Source: an uncultured Flavobacteriaceae bacterium
GTDB taxonomy: Bacteria; Bacteroidota; Bacteroidia; Flavobacteriales; Flavobacteriaceae
DNA length: 63,902 nt
Assembly (NCBI GenBank): GCA_947500445.1
Contig: CANMSB010000030.1
Coordinates: 1-63,902 of the forward strand
Direction: 5' to 3'
The position numbers and the translations under genes are program-made. Below are positions 1-8,207 of the stretch, in pieces. The notes beneath the pieces are model-generated. The model was not told where the DNA came from. It ran no database searches and saw only the letters and a program-made list of their open reading frames with translations. Every line of letters begins with the position of its first letter. Positions within the stretch are counted from its first letter, which is position 1.

Positions 1-22
1 GAGTGGTACTAATTGCCCGTCG
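1..22 (+). rRNA. 23S rRNA, 3' tail only
   Basis: The first bases (GAGTGGTACTAATTGCCCG) match the conserved 3' end of bacterial 23S rRNA, and a 5S gene follows within 200 bp as expected in an rRNA operon. The rest of the gene lies before the window. The exact mature end is an estimate. Confidence 0.7.
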
Positions 23-36
23 AGCTTGCGCAAGGC

Positions 37-60
37 TCCCCTTCCCGCAAGGGAAGGGGG
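37..60 (+). other. GNRA-capped hairpin in the 23S-5S spacer
   Basis: A 9-bp perfect stem (38-46 with 51-59) closed by a GCAA tetraloop lies just after the 23S end. A GNRA-capped helix here is a plausible RNase III-type processing stem or a spacer structure of the rRNA transcript. It has no T-run, so it is not an intrinsic terminator. Confidence 0.5.
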
Positions 61-196
61 GCACGAATCCTTTTTTTAAGTACGTACCTTCCCATGGAAT
101 ACCTGTAATACGATTTTTGCACTGTCCCATTATTATGTCAAGGATTCCCAAGGGAATTCTTTAAAATATCAGCGCCCCCGTGCGGGGGACGACAAT

Positions 197-306
197 TTAG
201 GTGGCCATGGCAACGGGGCCCACCCCTTACCATTCCGAACAGGGAAGTTAAGCCCGTTAGCGCCGATGGTACTGCTATACCAAGTGGGAGAGTAGGTCGC
301 CGCCTT
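197..306 (+). rRNA. rrf: 5S rRNA
   Basis: This is a complete 5S rRNA of about 110 nt. It shows the conserved core CCGAACAGGGAAGTTAAGCC, the loop region GATGGTACTGC, and matching 5' and 3' ends that form the closing stem (TTAGGTGG... with ...CGCCTTA). It is the last gene of the rRNA operon and is followed at once by a strong terminator. The ends are placed by comparison with the family and may be off by a few bases. Confidence 0.95.
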
Positions 307-314
307 ACTTCGAA

Positions 315-345
315 AACCCCCTCCAGTAACGGAGGGGGTTTTTTT
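315..345 (+). terminator. rRNA operon terminator
   Basis: An 8-bp GC-rich stem (317-324 with 331-338, extended by an A-T pair on each side) with a 6-nt loop is followed by seven T residues. It sits 10 bp past the 5S gene. Confidence 0.93.
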
Positions 346-538
346 ATCGCCCGACATGAAATCTGAAAAATAATACCGGAAAAAGAACGAACGAACCGCT
401 ACTCCTTATTATTTTTAACAACCTTTATAAGGTTGTCCATAGCTAATAGGCATATGAAGAAATAATCCTGAAAATACATAACGTTTTTACTGAAAAACGT
501 CCTTATACCAACTGTAATCTGTTTAAAATACAAATACT

Positions 539-931
539 ATGAAATATATTACAAAGGGAGAAGGTATCCCACAATGGTCCAATCCAATTAGTCATGCCGT
601 GGTGGTCAATAACATGTGTTTTATAAGTGGTCAATTATCGGTAGACCCGGATGGATCGTATCGTACCGGAACAATTTTGGAGGAGGGAAAATTGGCATTT
701 TCCAATTTTTTTGCAGTACTGCATCATGCCAATTTTAGGAAAGACGATATCGTTTTTATTGACATTGCATTTGATAATCTTGACGATTTAGCGGAAATAG
801 ATGCATTGTATAAAAGATTATTTCCCGAGAACAAGAGACCCGCCAGAACAATATACCAGGCCGAGGCCCTCCCTTTTGGTGGTAAAATAAAAATAACGGG
901 TACCGCTGTTAAAGAGCTATTGGCGCAATAG
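539..931 (+). CDS. RidA family (YjgF/YER057c/UK114) enamine/imine deaminase
   Basis: The 130-residue product matches the full length of the RidA family, whose members are cytosolic homotrimers that hydrolyse reactive enamine/imine intermediates released by PLP enzymes. The typical C-terminal block RPARTIYQAEALPFGGKIK is present. Its arginine near residue 103 corresponds to the catalytic arginine (Arg105 of E. coli RidA). The core ISGQL segment near residues 29-33 also fits. It stands alone after the rRNA operon with no obvious operon partner. Some Rid subfamilies lack deaminase activity, but the conserved arginine argues for an active one. Confidence 0.88.
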   Translation: MKYITKGEGIPQWSNPISHAVVVNNMCFISGQLSVDPDGSYRTGTILEEGKLAFSNFFAVLHHANFRKDDIVFIDIAFDNLDDLAEIDALYKRLFPENKRPARTIYQAEALPFGGKIKITGTAVKELLAQ

Positions 932-1003
932 TATTACCAGAATATATGGACTGGTTTGAGGGGCGAACAGTTTTCTTTTTTCTTACTTTATTTAAATTGC
1001 TTT

Positions 1004-1630
1004 ATGTTGGCCATGTTATCCTTAGAAGAAAAGTTGAATACGCTTTCCCATGCAATGGGCGTATTGTTTGGTAGTATCGGTCTGTTTTACCTGCTTCAAG
1101 AAAATAGTGTTGCAACCCCTTACGCAACACTTTCCATATGGGTATATAGTGGTTGTTTTGTCATCTTGTTTATGGCTTCTACCGCGTATCATTTGGTAAC
1201 CGATGTGGATTTAAAGAGAAAACTTCGGGTATTCGACCATATTAGCATATACATGCTCATTGCAGGTACGTATACCCCCGTTGCCCTTATCGCTTTGGAA
1301 GATAGTAAAGGGTGGCCGCTTTTTTATTCCGTTTGGGGCCTTACCGCCATTGGCACATTTTTTAAACTTTTTTTTACCGGGAAGTACGAGTGGCTCTCCC
1401 TTTTGTTGTATCTGCTCATGGGATGGTTGATTATTGTTGATTTCACCAGCTTGTATGCCGCGATATCGGATTTAGGATTGCTGTTGCTCTTTTTGGGAGG
1501 GATGTTCTATACGGTCGGCATTGTATTTTATGCCATACATAAAATTCCTTATAACCATTTTATATGGCACCTGTTCGTGTTGGCCGGGGCCGTATCCCAT
1601 TGGTTTTTTATTTGCAATGATATTATTTGA
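1004..1630 (+). CDS. Hemolysin III / PAQR-type seven-helix membrane protein
   Basis: This is a membrane protein of about 205 residues with roughly seven hydrophobic helices, in the hemolysin III (YqfA/PAQR) family. Family marks seen are STAYH near the end of helix 2, DHISIYMLIAGTYTP in the next helix, and late histidines (HLFVLAGAVSH) that in PAQR proteins form a zinc site with the first His and an Asp. The biochemical role of bacterial members is unsettled; ceramidase-like hydrolase activity is proposed for PAQRs in general. An open frame extends upstream to a TTG at 956, but the ATG at 1004 or 1013 gives the usual N-terminus (LSLEEKLNTLSHAMG). Confidence 0.85.
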   Translation: MLAMLSLEEKLNTLSHAMGVLFGSIGLFYLLQENSVATPYATLSIWVYSGCFVILFMASTAYHLVTDVDLKRKLRVFDHISIYMLIAGTYTPVALIALEDSKGWPLFYSVWGLTAIGTFFKLFFTGKYEWLSLLLYLLMGWLIIVDFTSLYAAISDLGLLLLFLGGMFYTVGIVFYAIHKIPYNHFIWHLFVLAGAVSHWFFICNDII

Positions 1631-1643
1631 ATATGGCGCCACA

Positions 1644-2570
1644 TTAGTTTTTTAAAGGCGTATCATCACAAACAAGGTCTCCGCAAACGTACTGTAACCC
1701 ATCCAAAAGAAATTGGAGCATTCCTTCGTGTTCGTAGCTTTGCGGATTGTGCGAAGGCGATGCATAAAAAACACGCCCTTGGCCGTACCGCTTTACCCAG
1801 GAAACATAACAGATGTTGTCGGTACTAGTGCCTTCCTTTTTTTCTGTTATGGCATCAGCTTCCATATAGAGTAGTGGATGGAAGTCGGTATTAAAATAGG
1901 CATTGTTGAAAAAATAAGGTTCATCAACATGTTCGAAGTCAATTCCCTTGAAAGCCTTGGTCAAGGGATGCTCCGCATCCACGGTCTTTACGGTAACCTT
2001 TTGTTGCACGGGATGATAATCAAAACTTCCCCCTACCATTTTCCCGAAAGCTTCGGACTTGTTCAGCATCGTAATACCACCATGTAAAACAAAGAGTCCC
2101 CCTCCGGTCGTAACATAATCCAAAAGGTTTTGTTGAAACTGCTGGGTCTTTTTTAACTGCTGCGTTTCGGTCAGGGAGCTATCCTTCTTGATGATGTCCC
2201 AAAACAGGTCGCGTTTATCCCTTTCCGAACAGTTATTGTTTAGGATTACCGCGTCAAATTTCGCAAGATTTTCTGCTTTAAAAGCCGTAATTTTCTTAGA
2301 TGAGAACACCTTAAAAGCGCCTGATTTTTCTGCTACCGTGCGTATTATCGCTTCAGTATGTGGAATGGTCCAGTGCTCATATCCCGTATGCAATGAAAAA
2401 ATTAAAATATTTCTATTCTGTGTGGCCGGAACGGTAGTTTTGGATGGGGCCATGGCGGTAATTTTAGCGGTCCACGCATCCGTGAGTTCAAAAGGCCCCA
2501 GTTCCTGGGCAGAGCAAAAAGAACCGTAAAAAACGATTAGCATCCAGAAGTATACGTTCGTTCCCTTCAT
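1644..2570 (-). CDS. Secreted ThuA-domain protein (trehalose-utilisation-like glutamine-amidotransferase fold)
   Basis: The 308-residue product has an N-terminal signal peptide (hydrophobic stretch ending SFCSAQ) and then a ThuA domain with the sheet motifs NILIFSLHTGYEHW, DAVILNNNC and GGGLFVLHGG. ThuA has a class I glutamine-amidotransferase-like fold without the catalytic triad. In Bacteroidota, secreted ThuA proteins commonly accompany sugar oxidoreductases and DUF1080 proteins of 3-keto-glycoside metabolism, but this one has no such immediate neighbours. The function is therefore only assigned at domain level. It converges on the hemolysin III gene. Confidence 0.8.
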   Translation of the reverse strand: MKGTNVYFWMLIVFYGSFCSAQELGPFELTDAWTAKITAMAPSKTTVPATQNRNILIFSLHTGYEHWTIPHTEAIIRTVAEKSGAFKVFSSKKITAFKAENLAKFDAVILNNNCSERDKRDLFWDIIKKDSSLTETQQLKKTQQFQQNLLDYVTTGGGLFVLHGGITMLNKSEAFGKMVGGSFDYHPVQQKVTVKTVDAEHPLTKAFKGIDFEHVDEPYFFNNAYFNTDFHPLLYMEADAITEKKEGTSTDNICYVSWVKRYGQGRVFYASPSHNPQSYEHEGMLQFLLDGLQYVCGDLVCDDTPLKN

Positions 2571-2718
2571 GTCGTAAATGGAAATTTCGTTAAGATCAAT
2601 GCCGAAAGATACTATATCTCGCTCAAACGATATCGGACGCAGGTGCTGTGGCTACGGGTCTTCTTGGTCTTTGGTAAAGAATCAAATAGTATTTCGGGAT
2701 TTCTTTACGGCCTTCTGG

Positions 2719-3153
2719 TTAAGCGGGATAGTCCAGGACGGTTTTATAGGTATCGAAAAAGTCTTCGAACGATAGCATTTTTTCATTCAGGAACAGCATC
2801 GTTTCTTGCCAGGTGTTCTTGTCGTGAATGGATACGTTTTCTTTGATTACGATAATTCGGGACACTTCTTTCCCATCTTCGAGTATACCCGTTTCTTCAA
2901 ATATCGCATCGTGAAGGTAGTCCTGTAATAATATGGTTTTCAATGAAGTAAAGCGTTCCCATAGGGTAATTCGGTGTTCTAGGTCGTTCGTATTTATTTC
3001 CAACGAAACCAGGGCCATGTTCCGGTCGAAATGAAATTTAAAGGCCAAGTCCTTGATGCCCGTTTTATACCGGATCCATTTTTTGGGATATGATTTCCCG
3101 AAGGAAATCCAAAAGTCCTGCCGCAGCCGTTTGGAAGCTTCTTTACTGAACAT
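2719..3153 (-). CDS. DUF4268 domain protein
   Basis: This is a 144-residue soluble protein rich in aromatic and charged residues. The pattern KRLRQDFWISFGKSYPKKW followed by FKFHFDRNMALVSLEI matches my recollection of the DUF4268 family, which is common in Flavobacteriaceae and has no known function. The domain is related to restriction-endonuclease-fold regions in some larger proteins. The gene touches the ZIP transporter upstream, sharing its first base with that gene's stop, so the two are probably cotranscribed. No signal peptide is seen. Confidence 0.7.
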   Translation of the reverse strand: MFSKEASKRLRQDFWISFGKSYPKKWIRYKTGIKDLAFKFHFDRNMALVSLEINTNDLEHRITLWERFTSLKTILLQDYLHDAIFEETGILEDGKEVSRIIVIKENVSIHDKNTWQETMLFLNEKMLSFEDFFDTYKTVLDYPA

Positions 3154-3824
3154 TAGAGAAAATATGCGATACCGATTCCCATCGCGATTACGACAAGTTT
3201 TCTGAGGTTGAACTTATGGCCTTCCGAACTTTCAAAAAGAATTACGGTAGAGATATGCAAGAACACCCCAATAACCAACGCTTTGATCACCGTACTGTAG
3301 GTCGCCACCCAGGGTATGTTATGCGAAACAAAACTACCCAAGGGGGTCATTAGCGAAAACAGTACGATAAAGAAAACGGCTTTTTGAATACCCATTTTCG
3401 AATTCACCAGGAATATACTTAAGATAATGGCAATAGGAATTTTATGGATAAGGATACCATACAGCATCAGCTGATGCTCTTCAATGGGAAACCCTTCCAG
3501 AAAAGAATGGACCGACAGGCTGATGAAAAGCGACCAGGGAAACGCGGAAGCGTCCGTCTGTAAATGTACATGGCCATGTTCCGCCCCTTTGGAAAAAAAT
3601 TCAAGGAATATTTGCAACAAAATGCCCAGCATAATGAACAGGCCCACTTTTTTTGCATTGCCGGCTTCGTATACTTCCGGTAAAAGTTCGAAAACGGTCA
3701 ATGCGAGCAAAAAGGCCCCACTAAAGGCAAGCAACAGTTTAAAATGGCCTTTCTTTTTTGGCCGTGTAATATACACGGGCACAAAACTCAGAAGAACGGC
3801 CAATACAGGTAAAATGTATGTCAT
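3153..3824 (-). CDS. ZIP family divalent metal transporter
   Basis: The 223-residue inner-membrane protein has about seven to eight hydrophobic helices. Helix 4/5 signatures of the ZIP family are present: HSFLEGFPIEE (H-S-x-x-E-G) and, in the next helix, HKIPIAI. These contribute the two adjacent metal sites. ZIP proteins import Zn, Fe or Mn into the cytoplasm. A histidine-containing loop (GAEHGHVHLQ) lies between helices 3 and 4, where ZIP proteins often carry a metal-sensing loop. The substrate cannot be told from sequence. It leads a two-gene operon with the DUF4268 gene. Confidence 0.87.
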   Translation of the reverse strand: MTYILPVLAVLLSFVPVYITRPKKKGHFKLLLAFSGAFLLALTVFELLPEVYEAGNAKKVGLFIMLGILLQIFLEFFSKGAEHGHVHLQTDASAFPWSLFISLSVHSFLEGFPIEEHQLMLYGILIHKIPIAIILSIFLVNSKMGIQKAVFFIVLFSLMTPLGSFVSHNIPWVATYSTVIKALVIGVFLHISTVILFESSEGHKFNLRKLVVIAMGIGIAYFL

Positions 3825-3951
3825 TAACGTAACTCAGGTGAAGCGGGACAACCCAAAAATGGTTTTTCACTTATTGGCGTGCCGATTACTTCGTTGGTTT
3901 TATCGTAAGGGGTAAAATTAACCTATTTTTGCGATTGAAAGGAGCAAGTTT

Positions 3952-5115
3952 ATGAACAATAATTTTAAGATGGTGGCCAAAACACTTTTTGGTTTTGAGC
4001 CGCTATTGGCACAGGAATTACGCAAGTTGGGAGCCGGTAATGTTCAAGAGGGTACCCGAAGTGTCTCCTTTGAAGGGGATACCGGTTTTATGTACAAGGC
4101 CAACCTTTGTTTGCGAACGGCCATAAAAATTATAAAACCGATCCATTCGTTCCCCGTTCGCAATGAAAATCAGCTGTATCGTGAAATTTATAACATGCCT
4201 TGGGCGGAATACCTTTCCTTGGATACTTCTTTTGCCATTGATACAACGGTAAATTCGGATCATTTTTCCCATTCGTTATATGTATCGCAAAAGGTAAAGG
4301 ACGCCATAGTGGACAAATTTCGGAAAACCGATGGTGCACGGCCCGATGTGGATGTGAAGTTCCCCGATCTCAGGATCAACATTCACATCTATAAAGAACA
4401 TTGCAATGTGTCTTTGGATAGTTCCGGACGTTCGTTGCATCAGCGGGGCTACCGTACCGCCACCAATATTGCCCCGATCAATGAAGTACTTGCCGCAGGA
4501 CTGTTATTGCTAAGCGGCTGGGATGGGCAGTGCGATTTTTTAGATCCCATGTGCGGGAGCGGTACTTTTTTGACCGAAGCCGCCATGATCGCCTGTAATA
4601 TTCCCGCCAACATCAACCGAAAGGAATTTGCTTTTGAAAAATGGGAAGATTTTGATCAGGAACTGTTCGAGAAAATTATAGCGGTCAGCTTGAAAAAAAC
4701 ACGTGAGTTTTCACATACGATTATCGGCTACGATAAGGCACCTTCCGCAGTGAGAAAAGCGCAGGATAATATTGAAAATGCCAACCTCACAGATTATATT
4801 ACCGTATCTCGAAAAAACTTTTTTAAAACGGAAAAGGAGGTGGACGGCCCATTACATATGGTTTTTAACCCGCCCTATGGAGAACGGTTGAATTTGGATA
4901 TGGAGGATTTTTATGCCTCCATTGGGGATATCCTAAAGCAAGCGTACCCTGGTACCGAGGCATGGTTCATTACGTCGAATTTAGAGGCTTTAAAATATGT
5001 GGGGCTGCGACCGTCACGAAAAATTAAGGTGTTCAATAGCCATTTGGAGTCCCGTTTGGTCAAATACGTCATGTACGAGGGAAGTAAAAAGGCAAAGTAT
5101 CAAGATCAAAAATAG
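3952..5115 (+). CDS. THUMP-domain class I RNA N2-guanine methyltransferase (RlmL/TrmN type)
   Basis: The product has 387 residues. An N-terminal ferredoxin-like/THUMP region (residues 1-165) is followed by a Rossmann methyltransferase domain with the SAM-binding loop DPMCGSGTF (198-206) and the catalytic motif NPPYGERL (306-313), which is the N-P-P-Y form used by enzymes methylating exocyclic amines. It corresponds to the N-terminal half of E. coli RlmL (m2G2445 of 23S rRNA) without the RlmK half, the usual architecture in Bacteroidota. A tRNA m2G target of the TrmN/Trm14 type cannot be excluded. It is a monocistronic gene on the plus strand. Confidence 0.88.
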   Translation: MNNNFKMVAKTLFGFEPLLAQELRKLGAGNVQEGTRSVSFEGDTGFMYKANLCLRTAIKIIKPIHSFPVRNENQLYREIYNMPWAEYLSLDTSFAIDTTVNSDHFSHSLYVSQKVKDAIVDKFRKTDGARPDVDVKFPDLRINIHIYKEHCNVSLDSSGRSLHQRGYRTATNIAPINEVLAAGLLLLSGWDGQCDFLDPMCGSGTFLTEAAMIACNIPANINRKEFAFEKWEDFDQELFEKIIAVSLKKTREFSHTIIGYDKAPSAVRKAQDNIENANLTDYITVSRKNFFKTEKEVDGPLHMVFNPPYGERLNLDMEDFYASIGDILKQAYPGTEAWFITSNLEALKYVGLRPSRKIKVFNSHLESRLVKYVMYEGSKKAKYQDQK

Positions 5116-5184
5116 GCTTGGGCTCACCTTTTATAGAATCCGACGGAATCGGAAGCTACTTTTCCAATAGTGGATGTAGCACGT

Positions 5185-5991
5185 TTATGGTCGTTCTTCG
5201 GTATCCGTTTCCGTGGCCTCTTCTTGTTTTTTCCGTTTCTTGTAGAGCGGAACCAAATAGGTAATCGAGTAGTTGTAGCCTACACCAAATCGGCTGCCGT
5301 CGGTGACTTTGTTAAAACCAGGGATGAATAAATTCCGAAATGCCGTAGACTCCTTATCCGGATTGGTAATCAAAATGCCCAAGCGGATGCTACCGCCCAA
5401 ATATAGATTGTGAAAAAGTTCCATTTTCATTCCTACTACCCCTTCGATCCACGATGCGGTACGCCCTTTAAACTCGCGTTCCGGTAAAGCACCGGGAGTA
5501 AAGCCCGTGGGATTCCAATACCGATTGGACTCGTATATGTTATAGTTGTTCACGGTTTGGCTAAAAGAGGAAAACGCATATCTTCCACCTACCGTAATCA
5601 TATTCTGTTCGCCGTACCAATTGCCATACGTATTGTAGTCGACACCCAGCTTAATATAACTGCCGGAAGCCGTAAAGGTATACAGTTCGCCGTCGCCCGT
5701 GTCAATTTGGTTTTCACCAACGGTTTCGGTACGTGTTTTCTTTTCGTTTCCCAATTCTCCCGCCAAATAGAGCTTTTGTGACAAACGGTAATCCCCGACG
5801 AATTCCAAGCCCGTGTAGTTATCATCAAAAAAAGAAGTGATCGGTCTGCTCAGATCGATACCCACACGAAGTCCGTATGGTTGCTTGTATACCAATGTAT
5901 CCTTTGGGTTCAGATCGATGGTTTTGTCCTCTTGGGCGTAGGCAACCACGGCGACCAATAATAGAAAAAGGCTAGTGCAGTATCTTAACAT
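5185..5991 (-). CDS. DUF6048 family secreted outer-membrane-type protein
   Basis: The 268-residue protein has a clear signal peptide (LFLLLVAVVAYAQ) and alternating amphipathic strands with many aromatic and glycine residues (GVDYNTYGNWYG, RYAFSSFSQT), as in small outer-membrane beta-barrels. A charged C-terminal tail follows (KKRKKQEEATETDTEERP). I recognise it as the DUF6048 partner of DUF6452 and rlmD in flavobacteria. It overlaps the upstream DUF6452 gene by 20 bp, so translation is likely coupled. Function is unknown. Confidence 0.75.
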   Translation of the reverse strand: MLRYCTSLFLLLVAVVAYAQEDKTIDLNPKDTLVYKQPYGLRVGIDLSRPITSFFDDNYTGLEFVGDYRLSQKLYLAGELGNEKKTRTETVGENQIDTGDGELYTFTASGSYIKLGVDYNTYGNWYGEQNMITVGGRYAFSSFSQTVNNYNIYESNRYWNPTGFTPGALPEREFKGRTASWIEGVVGMKMELFHNLYLGGSIRLGILITNPDKESTAFRNLFIPGFNKVTDGSRFGVGYNYSITYLVPLYKKRKKQEEATETDTEERP

Positions 5992-6472
5992 GGGCCGAGG
6001 TTGAATTTTCTATTAAGGGAGTAACCAGTCTTATTTCGTTGATCCAAAGACTGTCATCTGCAATGGTGTTTGCCGACAGATCATTGTAGTTCACGATGTA
6101 GCCACATCCCCTGGAAAAGAATATTTCTTCCGCAACATAGGAAATGGTAACGGTATCGATATTCGCTGCAGTGGCATCATCGGTGGCATTGGTAGAAAAA
6201 ATAAAAGTGGAATTTCCTTGATCTACCCGTAACGGTATGGCTATGGAATCGAAGGTGTCTTCGTCATCTTCCCAAATTCCCAAAAGCGTATCCGCATTAA
6301 TGCCTCTAACTTCTAGGGAAGGAACCGCTTTTACAATGGCGGTATCTTCTTGATCATAAAATCGGATTACCAATAGGGGAGTGTCGTTATCCACACAAAT
6401 GTCGTCTTTCTCGCAAGAAGCGACAGTTATGATTCCTAAGAACAATAAGACAATGGTGATGCTTTTATACAT
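5972..6472 (-). CDS. DUF6452 family lipoprotein
   Basis: The 166-residue protein starts at the ATG at 6472. A longer frame begins at 6508, but the start at 6472 gives a compact signal peptide ending in the lipobox-like IITVASC and lies 4 bp past the rlmD stop. The mature part is beta-rich with no catalytic motif. It belongs to the conserved flavobacterial block rlmD - DUF6452 - DUF6048, all on the minus strand, and it is likely cotranslated with the DUF6048 gene it overlaps. The role is unknown; an outer-membrane-anchored partner of the DUF6048 barrel is plausible but unproven. Confidence 0.77.
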   Translation of the reverse strand: MYKSITIVLLFLGIITVASCEKDDICVDNDTPLLVIRFYDQEDTAIVKAVPSLEVRGINADTLLGIWEDDEDTFDSIAIPLRVDQGNSTFIFSTNATDDATAANIDTVTISYVAEEIFFSRGCGYIVNYNDLSANTIADDSLWINEIRLVTPLIENSTSAHVKILH

Positions 6473-6476
6473 GGGC

Positions 6477-7886
6477 CTATAACTTTTCCAAAAGTACAAC
6501 ATTTTCAACGTGATGGGTCTGAGGGAAGAGATCTACCGGTTGTACTTTGGTTACTTGGTATTTCTCCTTCAGCAATGCCAGGTCACGCGCTTGTGTAGCG
6601 CTATTACAGCTCACATAAACGATTTTTTGGGGAGCGATCTGCAATAGTTGTTGCACAACATCCTTATGCATACCGTCCCTTGGTGGGTCGGTAATGATTA
6701 CATCGGGCGTTCCGTTCGCCGCAATAAAGGCATCGTTAAAAACGGTTTTCATGTCCCCGGTAAAGAAATCGACATTCTCGATCTTGTTATGTACCGCATT
6801 TTCTTTTGCCGCAATAATTGCGTCGGGTACGGATTCGATGCCCACCACCTTTTTTGCCTTCTTTGCCACAAACTGAGCAATGGTACCGGTACCGGTGTAC
6901 AGATCATATACCAATTCCTCACCGGTAAGCCCGGCGAAATCCCTAGTGATCTTATACAGTTCGTATGCTTGTCGCGAGTTGGTCTGGTAAAAGGATTTTG
7001 CATTGATTTTAAACTGAAGTCCTTCCATTTCTTCCATAATGTATTCCCTACCGCTATGGCAATGGACCTCTTGATCGTATATGGTGTCATTCTTTTTTTG
7101 GTTGATGACATAGAGCAAGGCCGTAATTTCGGGAAAGGTTTGTTGCAAGTGGTTCAATAGCAGTTCCCGTTTTGCCGTATCGTCTTCAAAAAACTGGATC
7201 AACACCATAATTTCTCCAGTAGAAGCAGTGCGCAGCATTAAAGTTCTTAGCAGTCCTTCTTGTTTACGGGGATTAAAGAAGCTAAGCCCGTTGCGAATGG
7301 AAAACTCTTTTGTTTCCAAACGGATGGCGTTGGAGGGATTTTGTTGCAAGTGACATTTTTTAATGTCCAGTATTTTGTCCCACATGCCCGGAATATGAAA
7401 ACCAAGCGCGTCTTTGTCGGTAATTGCGACATCGGAACGGATCTCTTCCAAAGTCATCCATCGGCTGTTCGAAAAAGAGAATTCCATTTTGTTGCGATAA
7501 AAATAGGGTTCCGCAGCCCCTAAAATAGGAGTGGTTTCCGGAAGGTCCAAATGCCCTATTCTCCTTAGGTTGTTCTCTACTTCCCGTTGCTTATAGAACA
7601 GTTGGTGTTCGTAGCCTATGTTTTGCCATTTACAGCCCCCGCATACACCAAAATGGGCACAGACCGGTTCGGTACGTTTTGGTGACAGTTCATGAAAAAC
7701 CGTGGCGACCCCTTCATAATATGCTTTTCGCTTTTTTAGGGTCTGCACATCCACAACATCGCCGGGAACGGTATTGGAAAGAAAGATGACCCTACCATCG
7801 GGCGCCTTCCCGATCGTTTTTCCCTTTGCTCCCGCATCTACTACCATGACCTTTTCGAAAAACGGCTTTTTCTTCTTTTTTCGCAT
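6477..7886 (-). CDS. rlmD: 23S rRNA (uracil-1939-C5)-methyltransferase RlmD
   Basis: The 469-residue protein has a TRAM domain at residues 10-65, a 4Fe-4S site (CAHFGVCGGCKW, Cys 76, 82 and 85, plus a later Cys in IKKCHLQ), and the RNA m5U methyltransferase domain. That domain shows YTGTGTIAQ for SAM binding, DPPRDGMH, and the catalytic cysteine in YVSCNSAT near residue 430. The family also includes RlmC and TrmA; the Fe-S motif and TRAM domain favour RlmD. The start is placed at the ATG at 7886 because the nine extra codons upstream do not look like family sequence. It heads the operon with DUF6452 and DUF6048. Confidence 0.9.
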   Translation of the reverse strand: MRKKKKKPFFEKVMVVDAGAKGKTIGKAPDGRVIFLSNTVPGDVVDVQTLKKRKAYYEGVATVFHELSPKRTEPVCAHFGVCGGCKWQNIGYEHQLFYKQREVENNLRRIGHLDLPETTPILGAAEPYFYRNKMEFSFSNSRWMTLEEIRSDVAITDKDALGFHIPGMWDKILDIKKCHLQQNPSNAIRLETKEFSIRNGLSFFNPRKQEGLLRTLMLRTASTGEIMVLIQFFEDDTAKRELLLNHLQQTFPEITALLYVINQKKNDTIYDQEVHCHSGREYIMEEMEGLQFKINAKSFYQTNSRQAYELYKITRDFAGLTGEELVYDLYTGTGTIAQFVAKKAKKVVGIESVPDAIIAAKENAVHNKIENVDFFTGDMKTVFNDAFIAANGTPDVIITDPPRDGMHKDVVQQLLQIAPQKIVYVSCNSATQARDLALLKEKYQVTKVQPVDLFPQTHHVENVVLLEKL

Positions 7887-8207
7887 GGGGCAAAAGTAAG
7901 CATCACAATGCATTTATGGCGCCTATCGGATGCCCTTTGCTATCAAAAAAAAGTTAAAACATAGGGCTTTGGCCTTGTTTTGTTTCGCTAGTATATAAAA
8001 AGAAGCGGTAGGGAATGCTCCGCTTGTGTAATCCTATCTTTTAGAATCTTTCGATAGCGGGACTTAACACCAGAAAGGGTATTAGTCCGAAAAGGGTAAT
8101 GCCCTTCTTTTGTGACATTTTTACTCCAAATGGGTCCGGTACGTGGTCGTTTTTGGAAAACCCGGTATGCTGTTGAAATGGAATTGCAACCCCTATAGTG
8201 TGCCCGA
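7887..8207. other. Intergenic stretch of 321 bp
   Basis: There is no supported gene here. Short frames run through it on the minus strand, one of them overlapping the end of the neighbouring hydrolase gene in another frame, but they show no recognisable domain or start signal. No convincing terminator or repeat was seen. Confidence 0.5.

Noticed and set aside
361-520. Possible degenerate copy of the dispersed repeat (CCATAGCTAATAGGCATATG near 438, TTATACCA near 505)
   Set aside because: The core differs at several places and no paired arms are found, so the likeness may be chance.
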